Source: Isoetes taiwanensis (lineage: Eukaryota > Streptophyta > Lycopodiopsida > Isoetales > Isoetaceae). Taken from it: a DNA stretch of 64,000 nucleotides. The position numbers and the translations under genes were made by a program. The stretch lies in NCBI GenBank assembly GCA_021234155.1, contig JAJEKV010000027.1, positions 5,022,623 to 5,086,622 on the forward strand. The letters are read 5' to 3'. The notes beneath the pieces were generated by a model. That model saw only the letters and a list, made by a program, of their open reading frames with translations. It was not told where the DNA came from and ran no database searches. Each line of letters begins with the position of its first letter. The stretch's first letter is position 1. Below are positions 49,990 to 60,689 of this stretch, in pieces.

Positions 49990-51365
49990 ACCATTATTTA
50001 GGAGCCCACCAAAATACCAGTTTGTCAAGATGGTATGTTGAATATTAATTATCACACCTTCATGCGTAGCATCCACATGGTGTGATTTACCTGCTGAATA
50101 CTAAAAACTTCAAAACTACATGTCCTACTGAGGAACCTGTAGTCTGGAGTCAACCATATCACCAGGCAAGAATTCTGAAAGATATGCTTTTAGTTCTTTA
50201 TATCAGCATATTTCACACAAATTGGTTGGATTATTCTGGTGAAAAACTTTAATTTGACATGCTTTCACAATCGTCTTAAACCAGAAGATTGGAATATACA
50301 GGAAAAAGGTAGTGCTTTCATCTCTCAGCATCATGCCATGTAGTTGTTTTTGTAGTTTGGGTGGATAGAAATTTTTGTCTGGTTCAGCAGGGTGCATGTC
50401 CTTTGTTTACAGTTCAAGCATGGGATCAAGAAGTCATCTGAACTACCATCATATATAGCCAGACAGTCAATGCTTCTGAACTGAGTGGTCCAATGCACTA
50501 TTTCTACAAATTTGATTTGCATGCACATGGCAGAGGAAATGTAAATGCTTGTAGTTTTGACTGGAGTTATGTTATAATTGCGCTAATATAAATGCTTGTG
50601 GGAGACAAACTGGCAGAAGAAGAGTAATGTGTTTTTGGAGTATTTTTCAACAAAAATGCAATCTAAAGTGAGTGGCCGGATTTTGCCTCAATAGACTTAT
50701 ATGGGACTCATATGCAAGAAGCTGAAATAACTTGGCCAATCAGTTTGCCTCAGGCTGCTCCATCTCCAATTCATGTGTTATCTGTTGAAAAAACAAGCCC
50801 AATCCATCCCCAGTTTGCCTCAACATGCTCCAAATCTTATTCCTAATCCATCTGTTATTGTTGAATTAATATCTGTTGAAATGGGCGCTTATCAGGGCTC
50901 GAATTTAGCGCCCATATATCTATAACGGGGTGTGGTTGTTTTGGATATAATTCTGATGGTCTTTCCGGACATGTCTCGGACGCCCATCCCATAGCCATCG
51001 CATAGCCATCCGGCCATCCATGCACCCGCGATAGCCATCTAGGGGTATCATCGATGCCCCCATCCCATGGTTTATCCGAACAACCCGGGTCGTTAATCAT
51101 TGATGCGGGCACCCGGATCTGGGTCAAAGTACTCTGGTCTGACTGATGTACTGTCGCATTAAAGTCCCTGCACAGCCCCGTGTCCGCCAAAAAAAAAAAA
51201 CATTTCCTATTACAACTTTGTTCAATGGAGTCCCATCCCATATTCCACATCATGATTTCGTGGGCAAGCTATTCAATCATGGAGGAGTGATCTGCCTATC
51301 CATTCGGAGTCGACCTCAGCATAAGAGAGGCTTAGATTTCTTGATTTGAAGTCTTGTTTTGATAG
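49990..51365. other. Intergenic, including a GC-rich patch
   Basis: 50900-51180 is unusually GC-rich for this window, with repeated catagccatc units, and starts cagggctcgaatttagcg, which looks like a transposon end. No matching opposite end was found. Nothing else is recognised. Confidence 0.4.
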
Positions 51366-51545
51366 GAAGAATTAGAGAGATTCTCGAAGAACGATCTGGA
51401 ATGGGTAATTGAAGAGGTCTCAAAGTCTATTTTCAATTTGAATGCGATTCATGCTGATGAAGAAATGGGGGCCAATGGCGCCGGGCAGCAGGCTCATTTG
51501 TCTACACTTGCTACAATCCTAGTGACAGGGCCACTGATTTTATAA
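51366..51545 (+). CDS. Possible terminal exon, unknown protein
   Basis: After a ttgttttgatag acceptor, a 59-codon frame runs to TAA at 51543 (ELERFSKNDLEWVIEEVSKS ... GQQAHLSTLATILVTGPLIL). The composition looks protein-like. There is no recognised domain and no upstream exon was found. Confidence 0.25.
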   Translation, partial: EELERFSKNDLEWVIEEVSKSIFNLNAIHADEEMGANGAGQQAHLSTLATILVTGPLIL

Positions 51546-52430
51546 CTGGGAGGAAAATTGGCGAGGCACGAACACCACTTTTTTACAAGAGGACCTCTAG
51601 ATGCAAGAAATTAGGGGACTTGAAAAGGAAGGTTGACGAAAACGCACACCTGAGCAGCACTATGTGAGCGTTTAATTGGGGATTTGTGGTTTCAATGCAT
51701 ATTTTTGTTATTTATGTTCCTTAGTCTGAAATGCTGCATGAATTGGAAATTGTCACTAGGTCACGGATTTTGCAGTTACTGATGTGCTTATGGGCCGAAA
51801 AACCTTCGTAACCAAACCCCGACCCCAAAAAGAAGAGGTCAACGCAGGTCAAGACAGTCCCAAATGCCCAGTGGCCTGCACGACATCAGTCAAGGCCACC
51901 CACAACTGCACAACCAAGCTGCCCAATACTGCCATCGCTCCAGTGCAGACTATAGCCAATGCCATGCCAGCCGCAAGAGCACATGCCTCGGCAGTCATCA
52001 CCGATCCGAGCATAAGAGAGCTCCAAGAGCGGAGACGAAGGAGCCAAGTTATGATAGTGTGTGGCCTGGTAGAGGATACAGGAGAGAACCTCATCCATAT
52101 GCTTCAGATGCAGATCTTTGCTCGGATGACGTTCCATACGCCCATACACATTGTCAGAGCAAGCCCCCATGGAGCCCAGTGTCCAAACTGCCCCTGGGTA
52201 GTCATATTCACGGTCGGGGATGCATAGGAGCGAGCAATTTTGATTGATTGGCAAAATATGACTTTCCATTATGATTTAAGCCACTTCACCCTCCGGCCAT
52301 GGAGGGCAACCCTCCGTGCGCAACACCTTGTTTGTTTGCGTGAGCAGGTAACCTATTTTTTTTAATGTGAATAATCTTTTGTGGATAGTCACATAGTCTT
52401 AACATATATAATTATTAGGGGGAGGAATCT
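51546..52430 (+). other. Ambiguous open frames, no gene assigned
   Basis: Two plus-strand frames overlap (51784-52227 and 51864-52247). The second, with a KEPSYDSVWPGRGYRREPHP stretch, reads more like protein than the first. A minus-strand frame is open too, so the openness may just reflect GC content. 52280-52400 is a diverged member of the gggcaaccct-type repeat seen in blocks A and B. Confidence 0.3.
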
Positions 52431-55400
52431 TTGGTCCCGCAAAAGCACGGGGCCTGCTTCTTCCTCCTTCCTCGCGACCACCAAATAATCGACAAGCAAG
52501 CTAAACCGGGGCCCTGCTTTTTCGTCGTGACCACGGAATAATCGACAAGCAGGCTAAACCGGATAAGGTTGAATTCGCAAGGCAGACATCCAAAGACCGA
52601 CACGTTTTTGGTCCGCCAGTAGCCGAGGATGATTTTTGCGATGGAGACATCTCGTGCAATAGTTGGCGACTTCGGAATGGGTTACGACATGCATAAATAG
52701 CTTTCTTTAACTACCGGAGGTTGAATTCAAGGGCGCAGAAGGTATGTCCAAAATCCGAGTTCTTGTGGTTCCTCTTTTCAGTATTTTTTGATGCAAGCTT
52801 TCCAAAAATGATTTCGATTCTGTAGTTTAGGTTGAAGGCACACTTTGTTGCTTTCAATTCTTATATCTAATCTTAGTTAAAAACTACCCGATTAGACTTC
52901 CACAGTGCAAAAAAGGCGAGATAGGCTATTTGTTTTGGCTCTATGTGCAATACTTTTTAATGGAGAAGAAACTTCAAACCTGTTGAAGGTAATTCCTCTG
53001 CAGGTTATGTTTTCATACTTCTACTTTCTTCCTGTTGATCTCTACCAAGGGAGGCATTAGCCATGAGAACAAAATGTCTAATGCCATAAAAGGCATGACA
53101 TTATTATCTATGAATTTCTACCAAAGGGTGCATCGTTGCCCTTTGTTGTCAAGAAGAGAAAGATGGTCCAAAACCCATCTCTTGATGCTCATTGAAGAGC
53201 ATTTCTGATTTGCTTCTTAAAAACCAAAAGTTCTTCCATGGATCTAACAACGGTATAGAACTGTTGACATCGGTTTCCCCGACTTTGCGCTCTTCATTGG
53301 TTTTTAGATTTTCACATGCAGAGAATGGTATAACTCTCGTTAAGCTTTGCCAATAGCCTAAAATTTGTTAGATGCATGCAAATCTTTGTTAACTTCATGT
53401 TGTATTATGTGATAGTGAACAATCAAAGATCCAAAAGAGGCGTTAGAAAAGCAACTAGCTAGTGTTCTTTGTTCTTTATGTTTCGATTATGGATTTAGTG
53501 GACCGCTTTCCCAAGTAAGTATTCCCTTTCATGTCATTTGAACTTATTACATAGAACAATGGCTTATGTATAGATTTATTATCTTTGAGAAGCATAAATA
53601 TTCATGGATCTTTGTCATTGAAACATCACGGGAACTTCGTTGGACCAAATTGTATGCTTATTATTATTTTAATCCAGGCTGCTCCACAGGAACATAAGTT
53701 ATCCACATCATTGCATTTATGAACTGCATGTCATAGTATTCTGTCGAGGATTTGAAAATGGAGTTTCTTGCTTTCTACCTTCGTGCACGGGCAAGAGGAT
53801 TGACAAAAGCGAATGTGGGAGTTGAGATCATCGATTTGAGTTCCGTGGACACCACGGGAATTAGTGGAAACAATAGGAAAGAATGGTGTTTGTAGTTGTA
53901 ATGGCACCACCAAGTTCTGGATCTGCTAGTGCAATAGTCAGCACATTATATGCATCTGTAAAACCCAAGGGGTAATATATCGAGAACGAGAACATCATGT
54001 TTCTGTTTTTATATTATTCTCTCTATACGACATTTCCCCATGTTTTTCTAGTTTGCTATTAAAAGTGCAAGTCATATGACATGTCTTATCCCTAAGTCCT
54101 TCGCCCGCCATAATTTTTTTCACGCATAAGGCATCTCATGCGATAAACTCTTGGTTCTTTGGGACATTTGGCGGCCAGGTATATCTGGCATGACCTTGTG
54201 ACTTTACAAGTATGTGGCTATCCGGTTTTTGAAGATATGAATATCATAACTTATGATTTGTTTGAACTTGAATGAGCTAGTCTACGATCTTCTGCATGGT
54301 CATGTTTTGGATCGAAAGTTTAATTGTCTCAATTCCACGGTCTCTCACGGTGCAATATGCAAGGGGAAATTTTGATAATCCAAAGCCTCTTGCACATCCT
54401 TTTCTCGGTTTGTCGGGGGAGCAAAATCATTTCCGTGGTTAGGGCGATTTATGTGCCCTTCTATGCACATCCCCCGTGAAAAAGGATATCGCGATATAGG
54501 AAGTTATTAAATAACATAATAATGGTAGAAGGCATGCCACGGTTAGGAAAAATGTGATGTTGTTGGGCCTAGTTATTTCTTATATTTTTATTCACGATGG
54601 TTGTTGGACATTCTAATTTACCGTGTGCTTTTGTGCGGTGTCTCATCTATACAACAAGCAATCCGTGCTCATCTATACAACAAGCAATCCGTGCGAGTGT
54701 TCGAAGGACGGATGCATCAATAGATATTGCAAATGATAGCAGTTCTATGACAACGGCCGACTTGCACAAAAGGGTGACTTTCGAGAACTTGTGGCAATTT
54801 ATTTGTAAAGGTTCTGGAGAGTGACATATATCCACGAATCGCTTGACAAATGGCAAATGTATAGCCTTAGCAAAATCCAGCAGGAGATGCTTTATAAAAA
54901 TGTGATTTGTTGTTGCCAAAAGACTCCGCTTTGTTGGTCATTTTGCATTTCAGAAAAAAATGTACAACATTATAACCTTTGGATTGGCGAACCTGTAGTC
55001 AATAAAAATAAATTGTAACCTCGCCGATTTTTATTGGCCGACCTGAACTCAATTAACACAAATTAAAACCTTAGCATTTTTATTGGCCAGCATGAACCCA
55101 ACAAATTACAAATGTTTGTGAATCCAATTAAGACACATTAGTAATTTGTACCAATGTCTTAAGCACACTTGCACGAAGCTAGAATAAACTATTCATATTT
55201 ATGAACATAATGCAATGATTCCCTTCAAGTTAGTATATCCCACGAAACTGACGTTTACTTTCAACACTAAAACTCACATCAAGCAAATATGCAGGACTCC
55301 AACATCCTATCACTTCGTGTACCAATGCCTTAGGCACATTTGCACGAAATAAAAACAAAATATTCATATCTATGAACACATTGCAATGATTCCCTTGCCA

Positions 55401-56404
55401 CAGACATAGTAACAAAATGACAAGTCCATGATTCTCACATATCGATCCACTCAGCTTCAATGTTTTCACGGTAAACTAACACTTTCAAGCAAATTTCAAT
55501 TTCTAGCACTTCATTTCTTTCCATAACATTTAAACACCTTCTATTATGCCTTTACTATCCATTTCAAATTCTCTATCAAACACCTATGTGTACACCCCTC
55601 AATGAATCCCTCATGAACAATACTTAACACGTAAAGTTTCACACACGAATCACTAGCACAAAGCAACCACAAACACACCTAATGCACTTCATCAATATCC
55701 AAAACCTTCCCCAAGAATGCATACATGCCTTGCACATATTGTTTAACTTCCTAACTAACCCATTGACCCAGACCTTAAAGAATCTCCGCACTCCAACCAT
55801 CATCAACGAACTTAGATAAAATAATCATAAATAAACCTCAATATTATTACTCAATGAATCTCTTCCACCTTACCACTATCCAATCCTCATTACCAAGTTC
55901 AATAATACAGATAACCACAATACATAATGCGTAAAGATTTTCTGGCGGCTCGTAGCCATCTTTGACTCACTAGAGAATATTAAAAGCAATCATAGAAGAT
56001 TGGCGCCCGATCTAGGTGCGGCCCGTGACCATTTCTACACAGGGCAATAATTAACACCGAATAAATAATGGTATTTTCCCCTTTCACAAATCCGAGTAGA
56101 ATCCTTGCTTAAAATATTGCCATTAGCAAGACCACATAATATTGCCTAAATGATTCATATATGTGTAGATAATTGGTTGAGAGCTTAGGTGTTCCAAGAG
56201 CCCCTAGTGTGTTAGTACCTTATTTTTAATATAAGCGTCTTGAACTACAAATATTTGTAATACCTTCGTTTAATACCCACATAAACATTTTAAAACTGAA
56301 AATGAAATAACTTCTTTTGCCACATGAACCACATCAAATTCTATAAAAGGATTCTTATCATACCGACCCACCTTCATACACATGGGGTCGGGAAAGAGAA
56401 ATGT
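52431..56404. other. Long intergenic region, nothing convincing
   Basis: Small repeats only: two ~60-bp units around 52447-52565 sharing aataatcgacaagca and gctaaacc, and an exact 26-bp tandem duplication at 54642-54693 (ctcatctatacaacaagcaa...). The rest is AT-rich with short random frames. Confidence 0.45.
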
Positions 56405-56428
56405 TCGCGGCGGCCTTGGCCGCCGCGA
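56405..56428. repeat. GC-rich perfect palindrome at the edge of block C
   Basis: TCGCGGCGGCC and GGCCGCCGCGA form an 11-bp perfect stem with a TT loop. Further out, AGAAAT and ATTTCT also pair. It is isolated in AT-rich DNA, about 12 bp before the shared block begins. Confidence 0.85.
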
Positions 56429-56914
56429 TAAATTTCTTGTAGTTATAAGTTGGATGGAACCTATTTTTGGAGGCAAACCTTCGCTCAGGTGGGTTTCTGG
56501 CATATAATAGGGATATGCTAGTATATGCCTGGGATATTCCAAAAACCGTTCCAAACTTGCTATTGCCTCGTTAGTGTGTGAGCCTCTTTTTACCGTGTAA
56601 CTAGAACATCATCTGTATTCAACACAGCACGCATTTCAGAGGTCTTCCGTGTAGATCCTTAAGAGAAACAATACAACAAGGTAAGAAGCCTTTGTCATTT
56701 TTTCCTTTCAATCAATGCTTTTGTTAACGTAGGTAAGTCTTTTTATTTGCTCTCTCAGACAAGTTTGGACACTCCAAATTTTAAGCATCGGACTACATAA
56801 AAGAAGTTATGGGCTGATTCTAGATGGAATCCTCCTTGGGTACTAGCTAAATTATCTGTTTTAGGAGTATAGACAATATATATATTTGCTATATTTTATT
56901 TATCTTTCAAAATA

Positions 56915-58981
56915 ATGAAATCTGGATGGGAACCCGATGTACCCTTTGGCACTGCCCTTATTGATATGTATGGTAGAAATGCTTGCATGCTGTTTGATAG
57001 GATGGATGCAAGGAATGCCATTTCGTGGAGTGCAATGCTTGCAGGATATTTTCTAAATGGGAATAATAAAGGTGTTCTTGAAGCCTTTGAGCACATGTGT
57101 CAGGATGCAGGGAAACCAGACACTGTATTACATTTTTTGATGCATGCGTTGCCTTATCAAACCTAGGAAGAGGAAAGTTGCTACATGCACATGTTTTGAA
57201 ATTTGATGGTCCGATGCATAGCACGGTTGCTGCCAACTCACTTATTCACATGTATGTCAAGTGTGGATGCTTAGATAGTGCTCATGCCATGTATATCAGT
57301 TTCCTTCCAATTATGTCGTGTCATGGAATATAATGCTTGGAGGATATGCACAACATGGCAAAGGCATGGAGGCTTACCATTTTTTTCGTGGTATGCAATC
57401 TATATATATTAAGCCAAATGAGGCAACTTTTGAGAACCTTCAAATTGGATGCATTAACTCTTCGGGCCTAGAAGAAGGTAAATGTATCCATTCTCAAATA
57501 CGGAATGCCAATTGTAATTTGGATGTCTTTATTGGTAGTACGATCATTGACATATATACGAAGTTCTTAAGCTTAAATAGTCTCCACGAAATGCTACTGC
57601 GAAACATTCTTTCATGGAATGCAATTAATACTGAATATGCTTTACAAGAAAGTAAAAAAACGTTTTTGCTCGTTGAAGAGATGAAATTGGAAGGTATAGA
57701 ACCAAATAATGTGATTTCTCTAAGAAGCCTACTTGCTTGTAGTGATATGTCACAAGGGAAGCAGATCCATGTTGGAATTCTAAAAGACAGATATGAGACG
57801 GATTTGGTTATAAGCATTGGTCTTATTGACATGTACACAAGATGTGCCAAAAGATGCCGAAGAAGTATTTTACAAATTGCTTGCACGGGATATTGTTCCA
57901 TGGGAATGCAAATGATGTTTTTAAAATGTTTAGGCAGATGTATGATGATGGTGTAATACCCAATCAAGTTAGTTTTCTTTCTTTGCTGAGTGCATGTATT
58001 AAGATGGCTTCATTGGAGAAGGGAAAACACTTTCACATGCACATATCGACATCTCAGTTTATGTTTGACTTTTCGGTTGGCAATGGCCTTATTGACATGT
58101 ATGCTAACTGCGGCAGCATAGAAGATGCTCAACAGATTTTTGATAGGCTACCTTTCCGGAATACTATCACTTGGAATGCAATAAATATGTAGCAAAATAA
58201 CAGGGGGTTCCAGGGGGATTTAATATGATATAATTCTTGAAACCATAGACCATATCCCAAAAACAATTCAATGGGTTATTATAAAAAAAAAATATGGATT
58301 TAAGATAAAAAATAGTCACATTAGCTCACTGGTTAGATTGGTTAAAATAGTCTTATTAGGACATTGAGTTATTTTGGTAGAGGTTCGAATCCCCGTATTT
58401 CATATTCTAAAAGCTTAAGCGAAACCGTATAGAGGCTCCATATACTATCAAAACCTTGGGCAAACTCGTATTTGACATCTTAAAATCATAGGCGTCCCCA
58501 ATCATAATTGAGCATAATCGAAAAGAGAGGTGTCCAGAGGCTCCAACATACAGTCTGGGCCATAGGATTGACAGATCCGACGACTGTGGTAGTCCAGGGT
58601 GCACCTCGTTTACAGGGTATGCACGACATGGGCATGCAATAATGGTTTTGAAGACTTGTAAGGAAATGCAAGGATCTGGTACATAGCCAGACTCTACCAG
58701 CCTAACTTGTCTTTTATGCTCTTGCAGTTATGCAGGCCTCATTGATGAAGGTTGTTTTTATTTGTGCTTGATGGGCCAAGAATTTGCAATCATCCCTATA
58801 GTGCAGCATTATGCATGTCTGGTTGACCTTTTTCGCCACGCAGTATTAACCTTGCCATATCAACCAAGTTTAGAAATATAGAGATCATTTGTTGCCGCAT
58901 GTGGAATATGTTATGATATGGAACTGGCTGAGCAGGCCATACAACAAGCCCTTCAGGCATTTTCTATGAGGAAATGTTTAA
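56915..58981 (+). pseudogene. PPR protein pseudogene, copy C
   Basis: The most complete of the three copies: PPR units at 56915-57160, 57160-57330 (SLIHMYVKCGCLDSAHAMY), 57318-57840 (WNIMLGGYAQHGKGMEAYHF and MKLEGIEPNNVISLRSLLAC) and 57842-58184 (GNGLIDMYANCGSIEDAQQI). It resumes after an insertion at 58610 with an E-type terminus. Frame changes lie near 57125, 57310 and 57850. There is a TAG at 58685 (where B has tgg) and a deletion near 58845, so no functional protein results. It would have been an organelle RNA-binding PLS-class protein. Confidence 0.9.
58185..58609 (+). mobile_element. tRNA-derived SINE-like insertion
   Basis: Sequence absent from copies A and B at the same point (aatgcaataa / ttacagggta). 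It contains an A-box-like TAGCTCACTGGTTAGA at 58322-58337 and a very good B box GGTTCGAATCC at 58382-58392, spaced as in tRNA-derived promoters. The rest is not tRNA-like. No clear target duplication or poly(A) end was found. Confidence 0.7.
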
Positions 58982-59012
58982 TGCTCCTCCTAAGACCCAT
59001 TATGTAACTTTA

Positions 59013-59079
59013 GTCCTCGGGACATCTGAAAAAATTGGAACGATACATCAAGGCATGGCCCCTGCCCAAGGATTGCCCA
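59013..59079 (+). pseudogene. U6 snRNA-like segment, copy C
   Basis: As at 22126 and 33808 (gtcctcgggacatctgaaaa, ttggaacgataca), but with a small internal deletion removing the agatta of the gattagcatgg part. Confidence 0.8.
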
Positions 59080-59292
59080 ATATATAACTTTATTCCATAC
59101 TCCAAAGGCAGATTATCTGTTCCTATGTCTTCAAGACCATCAAGAACAACATTGATCAAAGGCAGATTATCTGTTCCTATGTCTTACATTGACTGCCTCT
59201 TTAAAGTAAAATTTCATAAAATTGGAAGTGAATTGGATTTTTTGGGTTGCCTCTCGAGGGCAAACCCTCACTTATGTGGGTTTTTAGAGTAT

Positions 59293-59325
59293 TCCTAGGA
59301 TGGGTCCTATGACACAACAAGTGAA
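59293..59325 (+). repeat. 33-bp direct repeat, copy 1 (copy 2 at 60677-60709)
   Basis: attcctaggatgggtcctat followed by gacacaacaagtg occurs at both places. In copy 2 it forms the right arm of the 62-nt hairpin. Outside the 33 bp the two sites differ. Confidence 0.9.
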
Positions 59326-59520
59326 GTGAAGTGGTATTCTCATTGAGCTTTGTAAATATCGTTGAGTACAAATTGATTCCCCAATGGGGTATAATTTTGA
59401 AAAATACTTGAAAATTTGCAAGCTCCGAAACTAGACAATCATCGAGAGCCTGGGAAACTAGGGATACAAGATAAAAAATGATATATCCACCGCATTGTCC
59501 ATACAAAATGTGGGAAATGT

Positions 59521-59597
59521 GACGACTGCTTCTCATCGGGATGAAAAACCCCGCCCTTTCGGGTTTTCGAGGAAAACCCTAATGAGAAACAATCGTC
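59521..59597 (-). other. Foldback with conserved loop, copy 2
   Basis: The arms GACGACTGCTTCTCAT (59521-59536) and ATGAGAAACAATCGTC (59582-59597) pair at 14 of 16 positions. Both mismatches are C opposite A, which would be G-U on a minus-strand RNA. The 45-nt loop holds CGGG/CCCG and GGGTTTTC/GAAAACCC hairpins and closely matches the loop at 17099-17145. Confidence 0.6.
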
Positions 59598-59779
59598 AAC
59601 ACTCCTGAAGAATGCCGCTAGCATGCGTTCGCCGAGATGATGACGCTGACAACCGAAGGAACTGCAAAAAAAAAAAATGACCTACAATAGAATTTGAAAA
59701 GGAGAATTAACCCGTTAGAAAGTTAGAAGTTTCAGGCATAAGCCTGTGCCAAAGTGCAAAAATCAAGAATATAACAGCA

Positions 59780-60295
59780 CTCGGAGGCTCCAGGGCCACG
59801 CCGAGGAAGAAAGAAACAACAGCCGACCAATCGGGAACCGTCCGCGGAATGACCATCGCGGGAAAAAACAACCGATTAGTGCTGCCTCGGAGGCTACAGC
59901 GCCACGCCGAGAAAAAACAATAAATATGAACTCGGAGGCAACAGCGCCACGCCGAGAGAAAACATGAATATTAAATATTGACTCAGAGGCTACAATGCCA
60001 CACTGAGAGAAAACATGAATGAATAAATAAAATACTAGTGCCATGCCGAGAAAGAGTAAACCAATAAGTATGCCTCAGAGGCTACAAAGCCACGCTGAGG
60101 AAATAAAGAATGCAAATTTAAAGGACATATATCAAATGAAAAAACCATCAAGGGAGGGGGGATGAGGGAAACTGATAGGATAGAGAAGAAGGAGAAATCT
60201 AGCTCAAGAGAACGTATGCCTCGGAGGCTACAGTGCCACGCCGAGAAAGAAAAATAATAATAAGTATGCATCAGAGGCTATAGTGCCATGCCGAG
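59780..60295 (+). repeat. Eight-copy hairpin repeat array
   Basis: A 26-bp motif with arms CTCGG and CCGAG, inner GGC/GCC, occurs at 59780-59805, 59886-59911, 59931-59956, 59982-60007, 60033-60050 (3' part only), 60074-60099, 60220-60245 and 60270-60295. Spacing is irregular, and spacers are A-rich, often containing agaaaacatgaat. In two copies both arms changed together (CTCAG/CTGAG). Confidence 0.85.
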
Positions 60296-60627
60296 CAAAA
60301 TGAGGCATAAAATCTCTACACTTACAAAAAACATAGAAACGACACATGAAGGATGTCAAAAGCTGCGAGCAACCTTAGAGGTATAGAAAGATAGACAAAA
60401 AATAAAGATGACCAAGCTACCAAAAAAGAAACGGAGCAACTTCCACAATAAAACGGAATAATGGAAAACGAAAAAATAGATATGGCCTAATGTAGGGAAC
60501 CATCAAGGGAGGGAGGGTGAGGGAAACTGGTAGGAACAAGAAGGAGGAGAATACTAGCTCAAGAGAACGCCGATGAATGAGCAAGGAAGAAAAGGCAGAA
60601 TAAATAGGATATGTGTGGTGAGGCGTC

Positions 60628-60689
60628 CCCATCCAAGGAATGTCGGTTCTATTGCTAACGCAATAGAACCGTGGCATTCCTAGGATGGG
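60628..60689. other. 62-nt near-perfect hairpin
   Basis: The outer arms CCCATCCAAGGAATG and CATTCCTAGGATGGG pair at 14 of 15 positions, and the inner arms CGGTTCTATTGC and GCAATAGAACCG pair perfectly around TAAC. A 1-versus-3-nt bulge separates the stems. It could be a foldback transposon end or a small-RNA precursor. No target is known. Confidence 0.8.

Larger units (their letters stand above)
56440..59290 (+). repeat. Mosaic duplicated block, copy C (partial)
   Basis: Shares the start of blocks A and B (gtagttataagttggatgg), the whole PPR part, the U6-like segment and the second palindrome (59244-59267). The shared sequence stops at about 59290, where the hairpin-rich region begins. Confidence 0.85.

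Noticed and set aside
50890-51190. Possible hAT element starting cagggctcg
   Set aside because: No inverted partner end and no 8-bp target duplication could be found.
51784-52269. Overlapping open frames on both strands of 81-147 codons
   Set aside because: Three frames are open over the same GC-rich stretch, so openness alone is not evidence; no domain recognised.
58321-58395. Genuine tRNA gene
   Set aside because: The A and B boxes are present, but acceptor and anticodon stems do not form.
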